The notes under the pieces: generated by a model | Databases searched by the model: none | The model's input: only the letters and a program-made list of their open reading frames with translations | Told to the model about the DNA's origin: nothing | Shown: positions 19,311 to 30,196 of the stretch, in pieces | How the letters are laid out: every line of letters starts with the position of its first letter | Numbering within the stretch: position 1 is the first letter of the stretch | Position numbers and translations under genes: made by a program | Origin: Prasinococcaceae sp. CCMP 1430 | Taxonomy: Eukaryota > Prasinodermophyta > Palmophyllophyceae > Prasinococcales > Prasinococcaceae | Reading direction: 5' to 3' | Assembly (NCBI GenBank): GCA_013416795.1 | Contig: RQSC01001079.1 | Coordinates: 160,506-224,505, forward strand | Length of the DNA: 64,000 bases

Positions 19311-21023
19311 ATGGCGGCGGTGGCGATGGACCCGCTCGAGGTACTGCGCGCACGCAAGGCGGACGAGCACCCTCCCGCGATCGAGGGCGACCGCGTCGTC
19401 TTCCCCGATGGCACCGCGCTGCCCGCGGGGGCGCCCACAGCGCTCGTCGGCGACAAGGGAGGCGAGCGCTACACGCTCGGCGACCTGGCGTTCTACCTCA
19501 TCAACATCGCCGCGGGCCTGGGCAAGTACAACCTGGCGGCGACCAAGGCGAAGAGGCGGCGCCTGACCTTCTTGGATGGCAAGCTCCTACAGAAGTACCT
19601 CAAGGTCTGCTGCGCGAGCTCACGCGCTGTCGAGCGTCGCCCATTGAGCGGGCCGCGGCTCCGTTTATGTTAGGGCAAAGCGTCGGCGCCCGCGCCGGCG
19701 CCTGCACCGGCGGCGCACGGGTGCAGCGCCTCGACGCCGCATGCGGCGCCTCGCTGCGCGGCGCCGCCTGCCGCGCGGTGCTTTCTGTGGCGGGAATCGC
19801 TGCCGCCCGGCGCTGCGCGCCGACTCCTTCGCCCGCAGACGCTACCGCTCTGCTCGCTGACGATTGATCGCGTACGCACACGCTTCGTACGCGCGCGTTG
19901 ATGTGATGCGGCCTGCCACGCACAGGGTGAGGTCACTACACACAATCAGATTCAGCTGAAGGGCTCCGCAGGCGTGGTGGGCGCAGGTGGCGCAGCTGCC
20001 GGTGCTGCGGGGGTGGATTTGATCGGGCTGGGCGCCATGAGCGCCTCGGCTGTGCTCGCAGAGTCGCGCCCGATGGTCGACCGCAACAGCGTGCTGATGT
20101 GCTCGCGCAAGGACTTCAATCCGGTGCTGCAGCTGCTGTCGAGCCTGCGGAAAGAGGACGACGCGCACGAGCGCCGGCGTGCAGACGAGGCCAAGAAGGC
20201 GCTTCATGCGGACCGCCAGAAGAAGATGAGCTCGCACCAGGGGCGCTTCGAGCGCGGCAGCAACATGCAAGAGTTCGAGAATCAGCTGGGCGACCGTGGC
20301 CAGCTGGAGCAGCTTGGCATCAAGCAGGCCGCGGGCGGTCTGCTGTACAGCAGCAAGGGAAAGGGCGCAGAGGATGGGCGGCGCTCTGCCGCGCACGACG
20401 CGCAGCGACGCGACCGTGAGCGCCACAGGCGTGAGCGCGAACACGCGGGGGATAGGCGGCACAAGTCGGAGCAGCGCAAGCTTGGTGCGGCGGGCCAGCG
20501 CGGGGCTTCGAAGGGTCGCGGAGTTCCGATTATCATCGTGCCGCCGGGCTTCTCCGCGCTGCTCAATATGTACAACGTGGAGAGCTTCCTCCAGGACTCC
20601 ACGTTCACGCCCTGGCAGACAGCCAAAGAGCAGAGTGAGGCTGCTGGCAAGGGGCGCTCGGACACAGTGATCATGAAGCGCACGGTCGGCCGGGAGACGC
20701 CCGTCATCTATCACGTCAAGGACAACGCGAAGACAATCAGTGGAAAGGACTGGAACCGCGTGGTGGCGGTCTTCACGCAGGGCGCGGCGTGGCAGTTCAA
20801 AGAGTGGCCATATCAGGATCCCGTCGACGTCTTTCAGAACGTGAAGGGCTTCCACCTGCGGTTCGAGGAGGAGCCCAAGGTGCCCGAGACGGTGCGCAGC
20901 TGGGACGTGAAAACGTTGTGGATCTCCAAGAACAACAGGCATCGGGACCGCATGGCCGCCATGGAGTTCTGGTCGCAGCTGGATAGCTTCTTGGCGACGC
21001 GCAAGAGCACGCTCGCTTACTAG
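19311..21023 (+). CDS. CDC73: CDC73/parafibromin, Paf1 complex subunit
   Basis: Two exons, 19311-19604 and 19926-21023, join in phase 0 (GTCTGC...CACAG) so that KLLQKYLK runs into [12 protein letters not shown], giving 463 residues. The N-terminus, [11 protein letters not shown] with FPDGTALP and [12 protein letters not shown], and the middle block [21 protein letters not shown] fit Cdc73. The C-terminal Ras-like domain (about residues 290-463) holds [42 protein letters not shown] and the [10 protein letters not shown] box. Cdc73 is part of the Paf1 elongation complex, which acts with RNA polymerase II in histone modification and 3'-end formation. Confidence 0.95.
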
Positions 21024-21235
21024 CGAGCTGATGATTGCCCGTCATGTAAACTGCTCCTACCGAGCTTCACAGCGATTCCTATGCACTGCCTTCGTTGCCA
21101 CCGCGTGATGAACGCCGTTTGCACTGATTTAAGTGGCGTCGCATTGCCGACCGACATGGCAGCACCTTGAGGGACGAACCCGTGGGCTGCTCAGAGTACG
21201 TTGCAGTGTTACTGTCGCGGCCGACGGCCCGTCCA

Positions 21236-22027
21236 CTACGCGCTGCACCCGCGCTCCGCGCGCCTCCGTGCGACGGCGCGAGTGAAGGCCTTCATGCTGT
21301 CGCGCGCAAACCTGCGTTGCAATAGCCGCACAACAGGGTACGTGATGGCCGCCAACGGGTGTCCTGGCCGCGAAAATGCCACCACCTCGTATGTGACCTC
21401 GTCGCTGTCGGGGTCCCATCGCACCGTGAATCGCTCCTCGCCAGACAGCAAATGTCCATGCGTGGTGCCGTGGCCGAAGCTCACGTGCGCACCGCCCTTG
21501 CGCGCGCTCCCCACGCGCCGGCCCTGAGCCCGGGTTTGCTGCGCGCGCCCGCTATTGCGCGATTGCTGGGCGCGGGAGTCGTCCACGTACACAACTTCGA
21601 GAGGGTTGATGGTCCACGGCAGGACTGCCTGCGCCACAACTGCGACCTTCTCGCCCTTCACAACGCGCGTCGCGCGGTCGACGTGCGTCCATCCGAGCTG
21701 GAAGTGCTCCCAGCCGAGTAGCGCCTCGCGCGCGGCCTCGAAGTCTTCACTACCGCTACCGACCGTGCATGAATTGGCGTCGACCGCATACCTGCCGCTG
21801 GCAATCTCGTCGCCAAGCGTGCGCACCTGCTCCCCGGCCGCGCGCGCATCGCTCCTGCCGCTGGCGGCGACGGCGCGGTTGCTCGCCTCCGCCGAGAGCG
21901 TGACGGCAGCACCGTCCGTGGGGCGGCTCCCGCCGACGTACGGGTACGTGAATGAGCCCGCGGGGGTTGCCGCAAGCACGCCCTGGACCCTCCCGCTGGC
22001 GGGCCTCCAAGGCGCCAGGTGGACCAT
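21236..22027 (-). CDS. DUF1990/UPF0548 family protein
   Basis: The 263-residue product from MVHLAPWRPASG carries the DUF1990 blocks: FTYPYVGGSRP, LLGWEHFQLGWTHV, WTINPLEVVYVDD, VSFGHGTTHGHLLSGEERF, YEVVAFSRPGHPLA and LQRRFARDSMKAF. UPF0548 proteins occur in bacteria and plants and belong to a START/SRPBCC-like fold; no reaction is established. An Ala/Arg/Gln-rich insertion lies between the VYVDD and VSFGHG boxes. The frame is open upstream, so an N-terminal extension or targeting sequence is possible, but nothing there is conserved. Confidence 0.85.
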   Translation of the reverse strand: MVHLAPWRPASGRVQGVLAATPAGSFTYPYVGGSRPTDGAAVTLSAEASNRAVAASGRSDARAAGEQVRTLGDEIASGRYAVDANSCTVGSGSEDFEAAREALLGWEHFQLGWTHVDRATRVVKGEKVAVVAQAVLPWTINPLEVVYVDDSRAQQSRNSGRAQQTRAQGRRVGSARKGGAHVSFGHGTTHGHLLSGEERFTVRWDPDSDEVTYEVVAFSRPGHPLAAITYPVVRLLQRRFARDSMKAFTRAVARRRAERGCSA

Positions 22028-22965
22028 GTGCGGCTGCGCGCTCCCGAGGCGCAGCGCTCGGCGGGCGCCGCTGCCGCGCGCCGCGTTGAGGCCGCGCGCT
22101 GCGCGGGTTCCTCGCCGCGCGCACGCAGTACCGCCTCCACCCCGCCCAAATACGCACTCGCCCACCCACCCACCCCACCCCACCACCGCGTACGAGACCG
22201 CGCCCCGACCGCGCCTGCGCTGCGCCACCGCACCCGTGTGCCAGCGCGCCGGCCGCGCTGGCCGCGCTGCCCCGCAGCTACCGCGGAAGTTCCTCCGGGG
22301 CCGCCGCCGCTGCAGCCTTATCCGCTTCTGACCCATGATACCAATTCTGAGGTTCCTTAGCTGAGCTACAGTACGTGAGCACGCACCGCTTGTCGAGATC
22401 AGATTTTTTCCTGGGCTTCTCCGCACGAATGGAGAGCGGAAAAGGTCGCAATTTGATTTGTTTTGCGGGATGCCGCGCAGCCACATGCGTTTTTTTGTTG
22501 TCACCGCGTTCGCGCCCGGACCCTGGGGTGCGCCACAGCGCGTGCGCGGGCGCATCGGCGCGAGCCTCCGCCTCCCCCTTCCCTTCGCTCCGGCCCGCCC
22601 CACCTCGCGGGTTTTCTGCTGTGTCGGCCTCGAACGCACGGTCGGCTGCGGCGACATGGCGACGATGGGCGTGGTCTTCCGCGTGGCGGACGCGGCGCGT
22701 GCGCCCGGTGCGCGCGCGTACGCCGGCCCGAGGCGAGAGGGGCGAGCGCGGCGCTCGGATGGGGAGGGTGCACGCGCGCGCGGGGGGGAAGAGCGGGGGG
22801 GGGTTCAGCGCGCGGAAGAATGGGCGCCACAGGGCGCCCGCGCGCCCACGCGACCGCGCGCGCGGGAGGGGCGTGAGTGCCGCGAGGCGGGTGGGCGGCT
22901 CGCGGGAGAGCCAGGTCGGGATACGGGCGGGGGAGAGCGCGCCACAGCGTGGCGCCGAGGTCGCA

Positions 22966-24412
22966 ATGACTGCCGAGGGCACAGAGGGGGGGGAGCAGCC
23001 CCTTGGAGCCGCTGCGGAGGAGCCCAAGGCCGCTCCCGCTCCCGCTCCTGCCGCTACTCCTGCACATGTCGCGCGTCCGCCGCGCCTGCCACCGCACCTT
23101 CGCGCAGGCATCGCTGCGCCGGGGGCTGCGGCCGGCCGCGGCCGCGGCAGGGGGCGATTTGGCAACAGGTGAGGGTCATGGGCTAATGCTCGGCGCGTGA
23201 GCTGCTCTGCTGCGCTTTCACGCGCGTCGCGGCGCGCGGAGCGGGCGCTGCGCTGGGCGAGGGTTTGCGGGGGCGTTTTCGGCTGGGTGGCCACCGCGTT
23301 CGGGGTGCGCGACCACGCGGCACATCGAGGCAGAATATGCGGCAGCATTTGATGCGCGGCCGCCACGATCGTGCCGTAGGTTGATGTGTGCGCGATGCGC
23401 CCCGGCATGAGGGCTCGCGGTGCCCGCAGCTGCCTGGATGTGATGAGCGGCCTCACCTGCCCGCGAGTGCTGACGGCGTCGCTCTCTGCCTGCGCGGGGA
23501 CGCACACTGGCGCATCACTGGCGACCTGGGGTTGCACACGCGCGCCACGCTACAGGGAGCCCGAGGTGCCTATGAATGAGAACATTCGCGCGGACGAGCT
23601 TCGTGTGGTCGGCGAGGAAAAAGAGGCGCTCGGCCTGATGTCGAAGGACGACGCGCTCGCGAAAGCACGCGCTGCCGGGCTCGATCTTGTGCTGATCGTG
23701 CCCGATGCCAAGCCGCCCGTCGCGCGCGTGATGGACTACGGCAAATTCAAGTACGAAAAGGAGAAGCGGGACAAAGCCGCTAAGAAGCTCGCCAAGGCCA
23801 TGTCGGTCGAGCTGAAGGAGCTTAAGATGCGGTACAACATTGACATCCATGATTACAATGTCAGAATGAAGCAAGCGAAGCAGTTCCTCGAGGCGGGCGA
23901 CAAGGTCAAGCTGACGACGCAGTTCCGCGGGCGTGAGATGGCCTTTCAGAACTTGGGCCGGGAAATGCACTACAAGTTCTTCGACGACCTGGGCGACCTC
24001 GCGGTGGTTGAGCAGGAGGCGCGCATGGAGGGCAACCGCATGGTGAGCGTGCTCAATCCGGCCGCCAAGAAGTCGGAGATTGTCAAGGAGAGGGAGGAGA
24101 GGATTGCGAAGGAGAAGAAGTGCGTGCTCGCGCGAGCGCGACAGCGCCGCGACAGCGCTTAGGCTCACACATAGAGCCATTCCATCTTGACGCCGCCGCG
24201 CTTTGCGAGAGCCGCGCACGCACCCTGCGCCCGTGCTCTGCTGACACGCACACCTCGTGCGTCTTGACAGGGAAAAGAAGAGCGCGCGCGCGGCGAAGAG
24301 CGGTGGCAACGACGCGGATGCGGATGTGGAGGACACGGATAGCGATGGTGACGGCGGCAATAGCGAGGACGCCTCTGCTGCCACCGCCGAGGATGCCAAC
24401 GTGACCGCGTAG
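22966..24412 (+). CDS. infC: Organellar translation initiation factor IF-3
   Basis: Three exons, 22966-23168, 23556-24119 and 24271-24412, join in frame (GTGAGG...ACAG and GTGCGT...ACAG) into 302 residues. The bacterial-type IF-3 core starts with REPEVPMNENIRADELRVV and continues with KARAAGLDLVLIVPDAKPPVARVMDYGKF, KELKMRYNIDIHDYNVR, FLEAGDKVKLTTQFRGREM and MEGNRM. The last exon adds an acidic tail (NDADADVEDTDSDGDGGN...), as some plastid IF-3s have. It would prevent premature subunit joining and check the start codon on plastid or mitochondrial ribosomes. The N-terminal exon is Ala/Pro-rich; the frame is open to 22375 and includes a hydrophobic stretch, so a bipartite plastid leader could begin upstream. 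Confidence 0.9.
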
Positions 24413-24814
24413 CTACTGCGGCCGCGGCAGGCCCGCTGAACGCACGAGCGGCTGTAAGAGCAGTTTTGCCTGTACACAGTTGTGCACACGCGGGTTGGCG
24501 CACGCACACGGCGGCCATCGCTGCGCTCCCGTTGTCGAATCGTGCGATGGGGAACGAGGAACGAGCGTGGCAAAGGCTTGTTCGTCGATTGGCTGGGTAC
24601 AAAGCGGAGGGTGGGGGTGGGGGGGGTGAGATTGGTGTGCTCTGTGTGCACATCAAGCCGCACAGCACCTTCCGCGCGGAAGGGGTGCCGACTGCCGTCG
24701 GTGCCACACCGACGCCGCGGGACGCGGCGCGCTCGTGGGGCGAAGCTCCGACCGCGCGAGCGCTCGCATGCTCCGAAATCCTGTGCCTTTACTTCTACTC
24801 TATTCTAGCTAGTC
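24413..24814. other. Convergent intergenic spacer
   Basis: About 400 bp separates the IF-3 stop from the 3' end of the ZNF706-like gene. No conserved ORF or RNA gene was recognised. An AT-richer patch at 24783-24830 (TTTACTTCTACTCTATTCTAGC) lies at the 3' end of the minus-strand gene. Confidence 0.5.
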
Positions 24815-25126
24815 TCACTTCCTGTAGATGGAGCCTTTGACGGCCACGCCTTGCGTCGTGACGCCGCCATTCGCCGCGATCTTGTTCACACACCTGTCGG
24901 GCTGGAAGGTCTCCTTGGGGTGCTTGGAGTCGAAGTGGATCTCCATCGTCTTGAGGGACGGCGCGGCCATCATGCAGATGTAGCACTCGAACTTGGAATG
25001 GCCCGCCTTGCCGCCCTTGCGGTCCGCTGCGCCCGCCTTGCCGCCACCCTTGTTCTGCGTCGCGTCCTTGAACTTGTTCGCGAGCTCCTTGGCTGTGTGC
25101 TTCTTCGGCTTCGCCTTGCCGCCCAT
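24815..25126 (-). CDS. ZNF706/4F5-like small zinc-finger protein
   Basis: This 103-residue protein has a basic N-terminus (MGGKAKPKKHTAKELANKF) of the SERF/4F5 type and one C2H2 finger, CYICMMAAPSLKTMEIHFDSKHPKETF. This is the arrangement of ZNF706 and plant At2g23090-like proteins. The finger spacing (CxxC-x12-H-x4-H) is as expected. These are small nuclear proteins whose exact role is not settled. The C-terminus is about 25 residues longer than in ZNF706. No intron is needed. Confidence 0.85.
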   Translation of the reverse strand: MGGKAKPKKHTAKELANKFKDATQNKGGGKAGAADRKGGKAGHSKFECYICMMAAPSLKTMEIHFDSKHPKETFQPDRCVNKIAANGGVTTQGVAVKGSIYRK

Positions 25127-25992
25127 ATCTCACGGCGGTTCTTCCCTCGCCGGCGTCTCGTGCGCCTGCAGGTGCCCCCGAGGGTGCCGGGCGCTCCGCG
25201 CGCGCCCTGTGGCGGCCCCGCGCGCCCGCGCGCGTTCGTATCCGCATGCGCCGCGGCGGCCGCTGGGTAACAACGGAAACGTCCGGAGGCGCCGCGGCCG
25301 AAATCGAAACCGCGAAACCCCAGCGCCGCCGTAAAACCTCTTCCGTACTTCATTTTGCAATAATACTTGGCGGAATAGACCCTAAACACAACATCAATTG
25401 TTGGGGGTTTGGACGCCGCGGCCTCCGGGCGGGACCAATGGGTTTTGACCTCCATCCGTTCCCCCAACGGCCGGCACATGGATTTCGTGAGCCGTAAATT
25501 ACGCAACGCTTTTGGCTCGCGGGCTGCCCGGGCAGGGGCGGCGGCGAGGGCGAGGGAGGGGGTGGCGAGAGGGGGTGGCTGGGCGGCGCCGCCGGGAGCA
25601 ACGCCGCTGCGCCCATTTTGTGGAGGGTCCTTTGCCCGGCACCCCCCCCCCGAGCCGGACTTTGCGCCACAGCGCCGCCCGCGCGCGCGGCGGCGGCGGC
25701 GCCACAGCCGGCGGCCGGGTGGGCTCGCGCTCAGAGCGCTCCCAGGCCGCGCGCGGCGCGCGGCGCAGCGCATGGCGACTTGGCTGCCCGGCACGCTCCG
25801 CACGTTTGGCACGCGCGGCGCCAGATCCCCCACCGTCCAGCGCCAGCCAGAGCTGGGCCAGGGCGCAAGTGCGGCGCACGAGCGCAGCGCGCTGGCTGCG
25901 CGCGTGACCTGCACGCTGAGCAGATTCGCCTCGCGCGGATGGCGAGTCGGCGCTGACAGGCGTGCGCGCGCGCGGCGTGCGTGACCCCGCAG
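25127..25992. other. Shared 5' region of ZNF706-like and MBF1; MBF1 exon 1 not located
   Basis: The stretch between the ZNF706-like start and the first recognisable MBF1 exon is GC-rich with an AT-richer section at 25340-25505. The missing N-terminal exon of MBF1, expected to carry a QDW-type motif, should lie here. One weak candidate is the frame at 25409 with GRDQWVLTSIRS, but no clean donor supports it. Confidence 0.4.
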
Positions 25993-26562
25993 AATGAGGT
26001 GAAACTCACCAAGAACAAGACGACGGCGCCCAAGATGTCGGTCGCTGCTGCACGCGCCGCGGGTATCGGCACCGAAACTGTGAAGAAGTACGGCGCAGGT
26101 GGTAACAGAAGCGCACACTCGGCCAACATGGCCAGGCTTGAGAACGCTGACGACGTTGGAAGCATCGCCAAGGTGAGCACTGAGACCAAGAAGCTCATCA
26201 TGCAGGCGCGCATGGCCAAGAAGATGTCGCAGAAGGACCTGGCCACCGCCATCAATGAGAAGCCGCAGACAATTCAGGAGTACGAGTCGGGGAAGGCCAT
26301 CCCCAACAACCAGCTGCTGGCCAAGATGGAAAAGGTGCGTGATGGATGTGAGCTCGCGCGTTTGCGCTTGCATATGCTTAGCTCGCGCGTGGGGCGCGTG
26401 CCTCTCGCATCGCACGGGTGCCAACGCGTATCCCGCCAACTGACGCGGCGCTTGTTGCTCCACCCCACTCCTTGCCGCACTCCCGCTCGCATTCGTACTG
26501 GCGCTGTTCGCGCGTAGGTGCTCGGCACGCGCCTTCGCCCTCCGAAGGGGAAGAAGAAGTAA
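25993..26562 (+). CDS. MBF1: Multiprotein bridging factor 1 (MBF1/EDF1), N-terminus missing
   Basis: Two exons are clear: 25993-26334 after a CCGCAG acceptor, and 26518-26562 after a GTGCGT...TAG intron that adds VLGTRLRPPKGKKK. The HTH_3 (Cro/C1) domain reads VSTETKKLIMQARMAKKMSQ, KDLATAINEKPQTIQEYESG and KAIPNNQLLAKMEKVLGTRL, nearly identical to eukaryotic MBF1. The N-terminal MBF1 domain is represented by the region ending HSANMARLENADD. MBF1 bridges transcription activators to TBP and also guards ribosome frame on stalled collisions. At least one upstream exon with the start codon is not resolved. Confidence 0.9.
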
Positions 26563-26647
26563 GTTGCCACCTCCGACGCGCGCGCGTTGTGTACACCTTT
26601 ATTAGTCTACTTAACATGAGAAGCACGGCGGAGCCCGCGCATCCCGG

Positions 26648-29600
26648 TCACGTGAGGTCTGGGCGGATCTCCGCGATCTTTTTGACGCTTCTCGCGAGAG
26701 GGCTGAGATCCCCGTCGTCGTCGCTGCCGTCCTCGCTAGCTTGCAGCTGCTGCGCGCGTGAAACACCGCTGCCCGATGCTGGATCCTCGCCCTGGTAAGA
26801 TTTGCGTCCGTCAGCCGAGCCGACCTTGAGTTCTCTCACCTCCTCTTTGAGCTCGACGATGGCCTCCATAATCTGGCGAATGTATTCGCCCGGCGTGAGC
26901 ACATCACTCTCAATCGCCTGCGAGCTTGTGAGCGACGACTGCGAGCTCCCAAGAGCGGCGAGCATGGATTGGTTTGCAGTGCTCGTACGCTCGAGCTGAT
27001 GCGTGCGGCTCTTGATGATCGATATCTCCGTGCTGAGCTCTCTGCGCAGCCCGCCAATGGCCTCGAGCACAGTCATCGTGGAGCGATCCGAGTAGTCAGC
27101 GGCGTCGAAGATGCTGGAAATGCGCCGTTGATTGCTGCGACACCGGAAGCCCCGCCAGTATCGCTGGATGGTGACTGCAGACGCCGTGAGCAGCTCTTGC
27201 TCCTGCTCGTCGTTCCGCTGGATGCTGATGAGCTTGTGGAAGTAAAACTCGGCGCGGCCGCTGACGCCCAAGCCTGCAGGGGGGGCGCGCATGCCCTGCT
27301 CGATCCACTTGTTTGCCTTGACGTAGGCGTGCACCTCCGTGCGAAAGATATGCTTCAGCGCGGCGGAACGCATCTGGTCCTGCACTTCGGGATAGTTGGT
27401 GAGGATGGCCTGCAGGGTGGCCCTGTCAAGGCTGAGCACCACGCTCCAAGTGAGCGCCGTGGCTCGGTAATACCTGACCATGGTGCCGTCCCTATTGGCA
27501 ATCATGTCAATCCCCAGCACGTTCAAGCCGCTCGCCGACAGAATGCGCCCGTCAGCGGCCACCACGCCCTTGCGCACAACGTGGAGCTGATCGGCATACT
27601 CGCCCTCCTGGATGACGAGCTCCATGGGTGCGAAGGTATGGCTCGACATGGCCATAGACAGTTCTGTGCAGAGCTCTTGTGGTATGCCTTGGAAGAAGGG
27701 CACGCTCGTTATCCAGCCCGAGTTGATGTGCTTAGCCACCGCGTTGCGCAGCGGCGGTGACATGCGATTGAGCAGCTGATGCACCGTCTCGGTGTCTGCG
27801 GTCTGGTGCACGTAGCGAAAGTACTCGCGCAACTGCGCGCGCAGCTCTTGCGGCAGGTGCTGCGTCTCGGAGAAGGTGTTGAGCTCGTCCATCAGCTGGA
27901 AGAAGTGCGTCTCGCGCTCGTTGCGCGCCGTCAGAATGGCCGTAATCGAACCGACGATGTACCCGAAGAAGTACGCGCCGAGGATCATGAGGAAGCAGGC
28001 GAAGTAGCGCTCGGAGGGCGTGACGGGCACCAAGTCACCGTAGCCAACCGAGGTGAGAGTTTTGATGGAAAAGTACAGCGCGGCCGAGTACTCGCTCGCG
28101 TGGTGCTCGAGCTCGGGCGCGTCGCGCGAGGCAAGCGAGTTGGAGTAGGCGTCGAGCCACGAAAATTCGGCGTTCTCGATATCGACCATGAAGCGCCACA
28201 TGCAGGCCATCCAGTGGCACACGAGCGCGGTGAGCGTCAAGAAGCGCGCCATGGTGGTGGCCACGTAGTCGAGCGCAAAAGCGCTCTCCAGGCGCTGCAG
28301 CACCCGCCCCGCTCGCAGAATGCGCAGCAATTTGGCCAGGCGAAGCAGGCGCAACAGGCGCAACCCGCGCAGGCTGTCCAGCTTGTCGGAGCTCATCATG
28401 AGGGAGATGCAGTCGAATGGCAGGAAGGAGATCACGTCGACGGCGAACCACGTGCGCAGGTAGCGCGCGCGGATGGATTCGCGGTCCTTCACCCACATGC
28501 CGCTCTGTGAGTCGAAGAACTTCAGGTTGAAATTGACCACGATGTCGCACAGGAAGAATAAATCGACCACGCGGTTGACGAAGAAGAGGGCGTTGATCTT
28601 CGTCTCCAGGAAAGAGATCTCGTAAGGCGTGACTGTCGAGGTAAAGAAAAGCGCGACCAACGAGGAGAGGTCCCAGTAGCGCATGAAAGTCGACAGAGGA
28701 TCAAGCACCGATCGCAGCGTGAAGCATCGCGTGCATTTGCTCGCGGTGCGCATAGGCTCCAGGCCGAGCAGACTCGAAGAGCGCCGCGACGAGGCGCCTC
28801 CGCGAGTCGCACCATCCGTGCTGCCACCTTCATCGCCATCGTCACGCTCGGCGGCCTCGGTGCCCTCCGGAAGGTCCCACGTCTGGCGTGCCGGACTTTC
28901 GCCGCTTGGCACGCCAAACACTTTTCGCTCCGTTCCGAGCTGGTAGCGCACGTTGCGTGGCACGTTTAACTCGTTGACGTCTACCGCACGCCTCATGAAG
29001 CTCTCCCTGCTGCTATACTTTGGTACTTCTGAGCCCTTCGAAGGCGCTGGGGCGCCGCCGATGGTGCCAGCATCACCGCCGCCGCCACCGCCATCAAGCA
29101 TTGACGGCACCTCGTTGGGCACAGCAAGGACACTTGGGGGACCTCCCATGCTGCTCGACAAGCCGCTTGCGCTGCCGTGTGCGCTGCCACGCTCGCCGGC
29201 GCCGGCTACACGCAGCCGCTGGCGCGCCGACGAGCGCGCCGAGTTGAGCTCCTTGGAGCTGACCATGTCCACCTCATCTGCTGCTGGGTGCTCGGCGGCG
29301 GTGCTCCCGTCGTCGACATAGTAGCTAGGTTGCTTGCCATGGGCCTTCAGCGGGAGACGCAACGCGGGGACGCTCGGCGGCACGCCACGCTGCAGCACTC
29401 GTTCTAACAACTGTGGCACGACGCTTTGCTGCGGCGGCTGCTGCAGCGGCTGCTGTCCTCGTGTACCGCTTCTCGCGCTCGCGGCGTCTGTCTCGCTCGG
29501 CTGTGCACCGAGCGGGTTCACCGCCGCAGCAGCTCCGCCGTACACCCCACTGCCTTTCGCCACCGACATGCTCGTTTCGGCCTCACTGCGGGGCAGGTCG

Positions 29601-29659
29601 GACGCGTCTGCGTCCGCGCGGCCGCCGGGTGCGGCATCCGCCTGGTGCTGCTCGGACAT
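26648..29659 (-). CDS. Voltage/cyclic-nucleotide-gated K+ channel (EAG/CNG/HCN-like) with IQ motif
   Basis: From MSEQHQADAAPGGR the single exon gives 1,003 residues. After a 300-residue disordered, Ser-rich N-terminus come six spans: S1 with FFTSTVTPYEISF, S4 with the regular Arg/Lys array LRGLRLLRLLRLAKLLRILR, and a pore helix plus filter TLTSVGYGDLVPVT (about residue 538), a K+-selective GYG. A C-linker and cNMP-binding domain follow (about 650-770, FFQGIPQELCTELSMAM and PMELVIQEGEYADQL). An IQ motif, AVTIQRYWRGFRCRSNQRR, near residue 830 suggests calmodulin binding. The tail has coiled-coil and Ser/Asp-rich parts. The frame extends 94 codons upstream, but that part is not protein-like. The cNMP pocket lacks an obvious intact PRAAT/RTA-type motif, so direct cAMP gating is uncertain. 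Confidence 0.92.
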   Translation of the reverse strand: MSEQHQADAAPGGRADADASDLPRSEAETSMSVAKGSGVYGGAAAAVNPLGAQPSETDAASARSGTRGQQPLQQPPQQSVVPQLLERVLQRGVPPSVPALRLPLKAHGKQPSYYVDDGSTAAEHPAADEVDMVSSKELNSARSSARQRLRVAGAGERGSAHGSASGLSSSMGGPPSVLAVPNEVPSMLDGGGGGGDAGTIGGAPAPSKGSEVPKYSSRESFMRRAVDVNELNVPRNVRYQLGTERKVFGVPSGESPARQTWDLPEGTEAAERDDGDEGGSTDGATRGGASSRRSSSLLGLEPMRTASKCTRCFTLRSVLDPLSTFMRYWDLSSLVALFFTSTVTPYEISFLETKINALFFVNRVVDLFFLCDIVVNFNLKFFDSQSGMWVKDRESIRARYLRTWFAVDVISFLPFDCISLMMSSDKLDSLRGLRLLRLLRLAKLLRILRAGRVLQRLESAFALDYVATTMARFLTLTALVCHWMACMWRFMVDIENAEFSWLDAYSNSLASRDAPELEHHASEYSAALYFSIKTLTSVGYGDLVPVTPSERYFACFLMILGAYFFGYIVGSITAILTARNERETHFFQLMDELNTFSETQHLPQELRAQLREYFRYVHQTADTETVHQLLNRMSPPLRNAVAKHINSGWITSVPFFQGIPQELCTELSMAMSSHTFAPMELVIQEGEYADQLHVVRKGVVAADGRILSASGLNVLGIDMIANRDGTMVRYYRATALTWSVVLSLDRATLQAILTNYPEVQDQMRSAALKHIFRTEVHAYVKANKWIEQGMRAPPAGLGVSGRAEFYFHKLISIQRNDEQEQELLTASAVTIQRYWRGFRCRSNQRRISSIFDAADYSDRSTMTVLEAIGGLRRELSTEISIIKSRTHQLERTSTANQSMLAALGSSQSSLTSSQAIESDVLTPGEYIRQIMEAIVELKEEVRELKVGSADGRKSYQGEDPASGSGVSRAQQLQASEDGSDDDGDLSPLARSVKKIAEIRPDLT

Positions 29660-30196
29660 CCCGCAGCAGCACGTAGCGCAGCGCGGCGCAGCGCGGCGCG
29701 GCGCGGCGCGGCGCGCGCGTCGAATGGACCACGCATCGAGCCCGGGCCCTCCTAAGCCCTCCTCCAGCTGCGCGCGCGTGCATGCCGCTCCCCGCCTGCG
29801 CCGCGCCTGCAGCCGGGCATGACCGCGTACGCGCACCCTCGGGGAACGACGCCAAGTTACGTTGGAATTTCGCGACATGCTCTGCATTTTCGCGACGTTC
29901 ACATGAACCTTTGTGACATGCAGAACCAGATTCACCACCATGACAACCGTGAAATGACCTGGCTCACCGGTAACAACGCGTCGTCAGACAACGACGTCGC
30001 AACGGCTGCGATCGCCGGCAGGTGATTTCAGGCCGTCGTGACCTAGCGGCGCGCGCGCGTCCCATCCCCACTGTGGGCAGAGGGGATCGTCGACCCACAT
30101 CGATTCCGCCGCGGCCTGCGTCCGCACTGAGGATTTGATCGCATTTCGAATTTTTCGGTTCTGCTCTCGAATACCCATCTTTCCGCGTTTTGGAGC
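29660..30196. other. Divergent promoter region
   Basis: About 540 bp lies between the K+ channel and the coiled-coil gene. It has GGCGC-type repeats near 29690 and an AT-richer middle (29870-29990, ATTTCGCGAC motifs repeated at 29868 and 29887). No gene is recognised here. Confidence 0.5.

Noticed and set aside
22320-22405. Possible tRNA or snRNA (TAGCTCAG-like A box, T6 run)
   Set aside because: No B box, no acceptor or anticodon stem can be folded, and U1/U2/U4/U6 core motifs do not match.
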